A DNA stretch of 64,000 bases from Porphyra umbilicalis (Eukaryota > Rhodophyta > Bangiophyceae > Bangiales > Bangiaceae), in the NCBI GenBank assembly GCA_002049455.2, contig KV919098.1, positions 1-64,000 on the forward strand, read 5' to 3'. The position numbers and the translations under genes were made by a program. The notes under the pieces are model-generated. The model was not told the origin of the DNA, made no database searches, and saw nothing but the letters and a program-made list of their open reading frames with translations. Of this stretch, positions 57,833-64,000 are shown in pieces; position 1 is the stretch's first letter; every line of letters starts with the position of its first letter.

Positions 57833-59101
57833 ATGCATCGCCTCTGCCTGGCTGCTCAACCGTCCCTCGTTGTGGCGTCTGCAAGGAAGGCAGCTCCACT
57901 AGAGTTGCCGCTTCGTTGGACCCCGCTCTCCACTTCGGCTGCTGCTGGGGCCCCCGCCGGGAATGGCGACTCGTCTGTCGACGGCAACGGCGGCAGCGGT
58001 GGCGGCGGCGGCGGCCGGGGCAATGCCGGCGGCGGCTACGCTAGCAGCAACTGCAGCGACCGTGTGAGTCCACCCCCCCCCCCCCCCCCCACCCCCGCCA
58101 CTGACCCCGCCGCCGTCGCCACGGCGTGGTCGGCCGACGGGTCCACCGACGCGCCCGCGCCCCGCCGGTGGAACGGGGGCGGCCAGCGGGGCGGTGGCTT
58201 TGGGCGCCCCCCCGCTGGCGGCGGCGGCGGCGGCGGCGGCTTGCCCGACGACCCCATGTTTTCCCACGTTGCCACCGCGGGCATCCCCGACGCCAAAGTG
58301 CGCCGCATGGCCGCCATTTACCGGCTGGTGCGGGAGCACGCGGACGCGGCCGCCGGCGCGGGGCCGCCCGTCGACGCAGAGGCAAACGTGCTCCTCGGCC
58401 CGCGGCTGTCGCCCATCCGGTCGCTCCCGCGTGTCGCGCCGGCGGTGCTTGCTGAGCTGCGCCACCAGCTGCCGGCCGCCGACGCGGCCGACGTGCTCGT
58501 CTCGTCGGGGTCGGCGGCGGCGCCAACGGCGGCGGCGGCGGCCGCCGCCGCCGCTGGCGGAGACGGCCGCGCGGCGGCAGAGGCGGCGCTGTGGCGCCGC
58601 GTCGACGCGGCAACGATGGACCCCCACTCGTTTGCGCGCCTCGTGCGCGCGTCGGCGCTCGGGGCGGGCGGCGCGGCGGGTGCGGCCGGGGCGGCGGCGG
58701 GGCGGCGGCGGCGCCCGGCGGCGCCCCGGCGCCCCGGCGGCGGCGGCGAGCTTTGGCGGCGCTCCCGGGGCGGCCGCTGCCGGCGGGTCCGGCCGCCGCC
58801 TCGGCGCCGGCGGCCGCACCGGCCGCACCCGCACCGCCGCGCGCGCGGCGTGCCCCCTCTCTGACGCCCGCGGGCGGGTGGAGGTGGATTACCGGCAGTT
58901 CGAGCTGCTCCGCACCTTTGTCAACCCGAGCGGCCGCCTGCTCGGGCGGCGGGCCAACGGGACGACGGCCAAGGCGCAGCGGCGGGTGTCGCGGGCGGTC
59001 AAGACGGCGCGGCAGATGGCGCTCCTCGACCCGACCGTGCAAACGCCGATTGCGTATGCAGAGGAGGGGATGGTGGGGGGAGGGGGGGGGCGGGCGTCTA
59101 C
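57833..59101 (+). CDS. Mitochondrial small-subunit ribosomal protein bS18m
   Basis: The ATG at 57833 begins MHRLCLAAQPSLVVASARKA, a plausible mitochondrial presequence. A long Gly/Ala/Pro-rich extension follows, with ordered segments such as DDPMFSHVATAGIPDAKVRR and MAAIYRLVREHADAAAGAG. At about 58878-59033 comes the bS18 fold: VEVDYRQFELLRTFVNPSGR, then LLGRRANGTTAKAQRRVSRA and VKTARQMALLDP. This matches the bS18 consensus (DY-x-LL-x-F, G-x-L-x2-R, T-G-x3-K-x-QR, A-x2-x-AR-x-x-ALL). bS18 binds bS6 and 16S-type rRNA in the 30S platform. The frame changes once between about 58680 and 58760 in a gcggcgg/ccccgg tract. The stop is uncertain: a TAG at 59099-59101 is reached only if the G-run at 59081-59089 is miscounted. 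Confidence 0.72.
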
Positions 59102-59416
59102 TAGGGCGGTCGGATTTGGGGCGAGCGTCGGTCTGGGGGGCCGCCGGCTTTGTCGGTGGCGGCGTCGCGCTGTGGGTTGCTATGAGAGGCGGGCGGCGGG
59201 TGCCGCCGCCAATGGCTGCACCGTCCACGTGAAGAATACCGCGATTGTTTGCTTGCTACAGAACAGCCCGACGCATGCGGACCACCCGAGTCATCTAAGC
59301 GTGTGCCCCGTGCTCTGGCCCTCGCCACGGCCCACCCCTCCCCCCCAAAAATTTCCTCTCGTTGAGGAAAGCACAGAGCTCGGCAACCTGCCGACCGCCG
59401 CTGGCGCGCATCCGCC
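59102..59416. other. Convergent 3' spacer
   Basis: Between the bS18m gene (plus) and the FG-GAP gene (minus). Has a C-run at 59340-59345. No gene supported. Confidence 0.35.
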
Positions 59417-61024
59417 TCAGACCGCCGTCACCACAAACCTGGCGTCGACCGGCACGTCCGTCCACGTCGCGGTGCTCCCGTCACTCCACTCGACCGTCAA
59501 CTCCTCAATCGCGTCGCGGTCGCCGAGCCCAAAATGCACGACGCGGAGGTCGTCGGTGATGCCGCTGCCGCCCGCCCCCCCCACCCGCCGCACGATCGAG
59601 CGGGTGCTCCCCGTGCCGTCTGCGCTCGCTGCGGTGACCGTCACGAGCGCGTTGGACGGTGCCGCCCGCCGGTTCGGACTCCGCCCAACGTCGACGAGCA
59701 GCCAGTGGCCACCCCCGTCGTCGGGCAGTGGGGAGGTGTTGGCAAACAGGGACCAGGAGCCGAGCGGGCCCCGCCCGGCCACCTCATCACCAGCGCCGAT
59801 GAGCAAGTCGAGCCGCCCGTCGCGGTCATAGTCAAACGCCTGCACCGAGTCGCCCGCGGCGGGGCTCACCTGGTTGGCACCGTGGTCGGTGGAGGCCGTA
59901 AACCCGCCGTCGCCGTCGCCGGTCAACAAGACGTCGGGCCGTGCCACGGCACCGCCGGCGGCAACCGGCTCAGCAGCGTAGGAGAGGAACACGTCCGTTG
60001 CGCCGTCATTGTTGAAATCCCCGACGGTCACATCGCAGTGGCCGCGGTGCTTGCCCGCTGGCGGCGGGGCGGCGACAAAGCGGGAGTTGCCATCGTTGAC
60101 CAGCAGCACGTCGGGCTGCCACTGGCGCGCCAGGTACAAGTCCCACCTCCCATCCCCGTTTACGTCGAGCTCCGCCGCCGCCCAGACACTCGAGCCGATG
60201 GACCTGCGGTTCGGGATGTCCCGCAGCCAATGGTAGGTGCGGTCGGCAAACGTAAACGGGCTTGTCGCAATGTAGATGCGGAGGAAGGGAAAGGCAACGA
60301 CATCCATCCAGCCGTCGCCGTTGAGGTCGGTCAGGATGGCGCGCTCGACATTGGCATCCTCCAACCCCGAGTCGTTGCGCCGCACGTACACCCCATTGAC
60401 GTTCTCATACACCCGCTGGCGAGGGCCGGACGCCTTAGGGCTGACAACGTAGTTGAGGAGGATGAGATCGAGGTCGCCATCGCGGTCCATGTCGACAAGC
60501 AGCGGCGTGCGGCCGCGGCCGCCCGTGTCCGCTTCGAGCGTCGTGGCCCGCTGCGCCTGCTCCAACTTCCGCCTGCGGCCTGCCGAGCGGAGCAGCCGGG
60601 GCGTGGCGGGCGCGCCTCCGTTGGCCCCCCCCTGCATGACGATGAAGTCAGACGAGCCGGTCATGAAAATGTCCCCGGCCGCCATCCCGTGCGCGTCAAT
60701 GAGAAAGGGGAGCGGGTCCTTCGCACGGGTGAACCGCCCGTTGCGGGTGTTCCAAAACAGCTGCAACGCGGTCTGGTCGTGGTTGTTGAGGACGAGGTCG
60801 TACCACCCGTCGCCGTCCAAGTCAGAAATAAGGGCGCCGCCCCACTTGGTCGAGGGGGACGTCTCTAAGCCGACAGCGTCGGTGACGCTCGTCCAAGTCG
60901 CGGTGCCGGTGCCATTGACGCCCTCGCCGGCGGCGGCGGTGAGGAGGGCGGCCGCGGCCACGGTCGCCAAAGCTGTCGCCGCAGCCGTCGCGTACACAGC
61001 CAGCGGGTGCTGAGGGATGCCCAT
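59417..61024 (-). CDS. Secreted FG-GAP/ASPIC-UnbV (CRTAC1-like) protein
   Basis: Unbroken frame of 535 residues from the ATG at 61024; an in-frame TTG upstream is not needed. MGIPQHPLAVYATAAATALA begins a signal peptide. Six Ca-binding FG-GAP-type loops of the form D-x-D/N-x-D-G-x2-D follow: DLDGDGWYD, DMDRDGDLD, DLNGDGWMD, DVNGDGRWD, DFNNDGATD and DYDRDGRLD. These form a beta-propeller like integrin alpha heads. The C-terminal 110 residues (GHWLLVDVGRSPNRRAAPSN to VHFGLGDRDAIEELTVEWSD) are an ASPIC/UnbV domain, the usual partner of FG-GAP in CRTAC1-like proteins. Probably extracellular adhesion or matrix; ligand unknown. No homopolymer break, and less codon extremity than its neighbours. Confidence 0.9.
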   Translation of the reverse strand: MGIPQHPLAVYATAAATALATVAAAALLTAAAGEGVNGTGTATWTSVTDAVGLETSPSTKWGGALISDLDGDGWYDLVLNNHDQTALQLFWNTRNGRFTRAKDPLPFLIDAHGMAAGDIFMTGSSDFIVMQGGANGGAPATPRLLRSAGRRRKLEQAQRATTLEADTGGRGRTPLLVDMDRDGDLDLILLNYVVSPKASGPRQRVYENVNGVYVRRNDSGLEDANVERAILTDLNGDGWMDVVAFPFLRIYIATSPFTFADRTYHWLRDIPNRRSIGSSVWAAAELDVNGDGRWDLYLARQWQPDVLLVNDGNSRFVAAPPPAGKHRGHCDVTVGDFNNDGATDVFLSYAAEPVAAGGAVARPDVLLTGDGDGGFTASTDHGANQVSPAAGDSVQAFDYDRDGRLDLLIGAGDEVAGRGPLGSWSLFANTSPLPDDGGGHWLLVDVGRSPNRRAAPSNALVTVTAASADGTGSTRSIVRRVGGAGGSGITDDLRVVHFGLGDRDAIEELTVEWSDGSTATWTDVPVDARFVVTAV

Positions 61025-63524
61025 GGTGCAGAGCAAAGTGGCAGACAGCAAAGGATGAGACGCAGCAAGTCACCACGACGCCGCGCTCCGAGCCGTGTCG
61101 TCGACAGGTACAAAAGAGCGACCAGATGAGTGTGTGTGTCACGCTCTGTCCCGACAATGAGCGCCACCTTGTCTTGAAGTTGCAGTCGGTGAACCAGCTC
61201 AGAAGCAGACCGGCCTCAAGACAAGAAAAGGGAGTCAAGCCAGAGCGCTGTCAAGCCGTACACCACCCTCCTCCAACACGCCTACGCCACCCCCACCCCC
61301 CCCCCCTACCGCCGCACACCCCGGCACTTGACGGTCGCCGCCCCCCTGCCCCTTCACCACGCGTGGGTGCCAGACGAGGTCAACACACTGTCCCCGTGAC
61401 ACTCCCGTCGGCAGGCAACACTGCGCGGCTGTCACAGTCCACCCCGCTCGTCGAGCTGTCACGCCCTCCGCGTCCTCTGACGCCGTCGCCCGCCGAGCGC
61501 TCCGGCACTTGGCGGCCAGAACCCGTTGATCACCCCACCACGCTGCCGGTAGTGGCCGACACACTGTCCCCGTGACAGTCACGCCGACAACGACGTGCGG
61601 CCGTAACCGTCCGCACCGCTCGTCCACTCCCGGCGGCGTCTTCGTGGCCTGCGCCTGCCACCGCCTTCCACTGATGTCGACGCAGGCCCTTTCCGCCTCC
61701 ACCCTGACGAGCCGCCGTCGCAGTCCCCCCGTCCCGTGGGTGGCCGTGACACATCGGTAACACCGAGGTCGCGTCGCGCGCCAAGGCAGCGCGCCGCGGT
61801 GGCTCTCAGTCTCGGGCGTCGGGGCGCACGCCACCGGTGCGTCCACCTCGCCTTGGCGCGCACTTTGCCATGCCGTCCACCGCCCACCTACTTGTACCCG
61901 AGCGGGCGCGGGCGACGCGCACACCGACCCCTCCGTTCACCGGGCGGACGGCACGCGGTCGCCCACCGTCACGCAAGAGGGTTCCCAGGGAGCACCAAGG
62001 GCCACCAGAGGGGCGGACGTCCCCTCTTCGCGGCGGCCTCCGCGCAGCCACCGCCACTATCCAGGAGGCGGCGGTGCCCCCACCGGGCACAGGTGTTGGT
62101 TGCTGGCTGCGCGGGCGCGCCCGGAGGGTCCCCCCCCGGGCTCGGGGCGTCTCTCCACGGGCTCGGCATCCACCCCGCGCCACCCCGACGGCCTCCCCGC
62201 CGAGCCCCTCCCCGCGCCCCTCCCCGTATCCCTCCCCCCTCGTCCCGACCTCCACCCGCTTCCCCCGACTCTGCGCTGATGCGCGCAACTCTCCCCCCGG
62301 CGATGGGTCGACCGCGGCGCGGCGGCCGGCCGCGCGCCTCCGTGTCGGGAGTCTCGGGTGCCCACGTTGCGCCGCGCCGCGCGCGGTGCGTGGCGGATGC
62401 CGGGGGAACCGGGATCGGCGTGACGTGGCTTGGGTGGCTTGCGGCCAACATGGCGGCTTGCCAGTCAGGCACCTGGGGGGAAGGGCCCTCCAAGGGGCCG
62501 ATGCGCCGCTGTAACGAAGGAGAGAGAAGCGGCAGGGAGGGGCGTGGAGGAACGGAGGTGCTCTCCCCCGCATCGTTGTGGAGCAAGTGCTCCCCCACCG
62601 GCAGAGTGGGAGAGCCCCACCTGCTGCGCGGCAGGGAAGCACTGACAGCACTGCCGGCGGCCGGTGTCATTGCGGACGGGGCGGGCGTTTCACCCCCGGC
62701 CGCACCCCTGCACCAACCATCCCACCGTGCCAGCCGATGCACGGGCGGCCGGCAGGCGCCCCCGCGCGCCCCTCTCACGTGGTCTTTGACCATCGTTTCA
62801 CCCACCTAGCGTGCCCGTGGCGAGGCGGTGGCGGCCGCCACTGTCATGCCTTCCCGGTCGGCGGCGGCACAACACTCGACGCCGCGGACGGCGGTGCAGA
62901 TGCGGAGGGGGGGTCGGCCGGAGCAGAGGCGGAGGGGGGTGCGGCCGGAGCAGAGACGAGCACACGCCGCGACGAGGAGGTAGGGGGGAGTGAGTGGTTG
63001 GCAGACGCGAGTGGTTGGCAGACGCGCCGACAAGTATTGGCAGCAGCGGCGTTGGTAGGTGCCCGGGGAATGGGTGCTTGTAGCGGGAGCAGGGGCGCCT
63101 GCGAGAGGTGCGGCCGACGAGCCCGCCGGCGGCGCCGCCCAACCCACCGCCCCAGCCGTACGCACCGCGGGCGGCCACAGCCGTGCGGCGGGCGCGCGCG
63201 CCGGTGGCGGCTCGCCGAGCACTCGCTCGGCGGGCGCGCCGCCAGTGCCACACCCACCCCCACTGCCACTCCCACCGCCACTGCCACCGCCGTCACGGCA
63301 CACGGGTGGGCGCAGCAGCGGCACCGCGACCGCCGCCGCTTCGCCGACTGTCGGGGTGCCAAAGCGCTTGCCCGCCCGACCCCCCCGCGGTGGGTGTCAG
63401 GTGGCCGCGCGACCGCCCCCAGCCGCCGCCGAGACCGCCCCGCCGCGTGCGCGCTGGTGGGGGTGTCAGCGCGCGGGGTGGGCGGCCAAGGGGGCAAGTG
63501 CGGGTTGCCGCTCTGCTGCGCATC
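61025..63524. other. Gene-free GC-rich stretch with a ~172-bp direct repeat
   Basis: acacactgtccccgtgaca occurs at 61386 and 61558, within two diverged copies of about 172 bp (each with a gtcac and ccgtcg context). At about 62900-62960 a 27-bp unit (cggccggagcagaggcggag) is repeated. Long frames exist on both strands but have no recognisable domain. Confidence 0.4.
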
Positions 63525-63650
63525 CAGTCTCGCCCCCCCCCCCCCCCCCCCCCCCCCGCCCCGCCCCCCCCCGCCCCGCCCCCCCCGCCCCGCCCCGCCC
63601 CGCCCCGCACCGCACCGCCCCGCCCCGCCCCGCACCGCCCCGCTCCCAAA
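63525..63650. repeat. C-run and ccccgcc microsatellite
   Basis: About 24 consecutive C starting near 63534, then about 15 units of ccccgcc, cccccgcc or cgcacc. Strand-asymmetric (C on plus), able to form G-quadruplex or i-motif structures. Confidence 0.9.
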
Positions 63651-63769
63651 AAGTCCCCACCGCCGACGCGCCACGGCACCACCGCCGACGGGCGGGCGCC
63701 CGTCGATTGCGTCGCGGCACGCCCCACGCCTCGTGCCGCGCCCGTCGCAGTCGTCAGAATAACCTGCAG

Positions 63770-63852
63770 CCTGGACGGGAGGAAATCCCGTTCAGGGTTT
63801 CGTCACGGCACAAGGCCTGAACAAGCGATTCCTTGTTACAATCCCGTCCAGG
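63770..63852. repeat. Short inverted-repeat unit with cctggacggga ends
   Basis: cctggacgggaggaaatccc at 63770 and its inverse ending aatcccgtccagg at 63852. The 83-bp unit could be a tiny MITE or part of one. No gene. Confidence 0.65.
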
Positions 63853-64000
63853 TGCACGGTCCCTGTCGCGAGTGGAAACGCAGCGAAGATCACGTGGTGC
63901 GATTAGGATCGATGTGCACGATTATGCCAGGGACGTTAAGACCTGCCTGCACGTCTGTTATGTTAAGTACTCTTCAAAATGCTGCGTGTCAATTGCATAC

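Noticed and set aside
61235-63762. Several 250-390-codon frames
   Set aside because: No recognisable domains, strongly Arg/Pro/Ala-biased on both strands, interrupted by microsatellites.
1-64000. Retroelement or virus-like genes
   Set aside because: I looked for reverse transcriptase, integrase and capsid signatures in the open frames and saw none that I could support; the mobile DNA here appears to be DNA transposons and MITE-like elements.
1-64000. CRISPR arrays or bacterial operons
   Set aside because: The tandem arrays lack unique spacers, and the introns, signal peptides and gene families point to a nuclear eukaryotic genome.

Overview
The window looks like nuclear DNA of a very GC-rich alga, most likely a bangiophyte red alga (Porphyra/Pyropia type). 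This is an inference. It rests on strong GC bias, proteins dominated by Ala/Gly/Pro/Arg, mostly single-exon genes with only two short introns supported, and a gene set that includes a mitochondrial carrier, a mitochondrial bS18 protein, a CBM48 starch/glycogen-binding protein and a Siva-like protein. I saw no rRNA, tRNA, CRISPR or bacterial operon structure.

Layout. 0-3.6 kb: decayed tandem coding repeats. 3.6-6.8 kb: an unrecognised, frame-interrupted gene (minus). 7.1-20.5 kb: the most unusual block. It holds a 2-oxoglutarate/Fe(II) dioxygenase-like gene, an 18-bp array, a 104-bp satellite, a perfect hairpin, a 30-bp array, a KDZ-like transposase core, a SWIM zinc-finger/KDZ-N-terminal-like/Ulp1-protease gene, and another 18-bp array. 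All three genes are on the minus strand. 22-32 kb: a host gene island with a Siva-like protein, a secreted His/Arg-rich repeat protein with Cys-rich modules, a mitochondrial carrier and an unknown protein. 33-35 kb: AT-richer sequence with an 859-bp hAT-like non-autonomous element flanked by an 8-bp duplication. 35-40 kb: one weak and one better-supported unknown gene. 41.8-49 kb: a short broken gene, a two-exon LPMO-like secreted protein, a PPPDE peptidase (with a probable C-terminal PUL region) and a CBM48/TPR-like protein. 50-57.6 kb: an island of short inverted-repeat elements, nested hairpins and decayed coding sequence. 57.8-61 kb: bS18m and a clean FG-GAP/ASPIC protein. 61-64 kb: no recognisable gene.

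A recurring theme is that recognisable host genes change frame exactly at long C/G mononucleotide runs or in a short G-run repeat. In three of them a single added base restores an exact multiple of three from start to stop. That points to homopolymer miscounts in the assembly, or to real run-length variation, rather than to decay. Gene islands are full of C/G runs of 7-20 bases, while the transposon islands are AT-richer and nearly lack them.

There is no common pathway across the window. The strongest functional link is inside the 7-20.5 kb block, where transposase, protease and possibly a dioxygenase may belong to one mobile unit.
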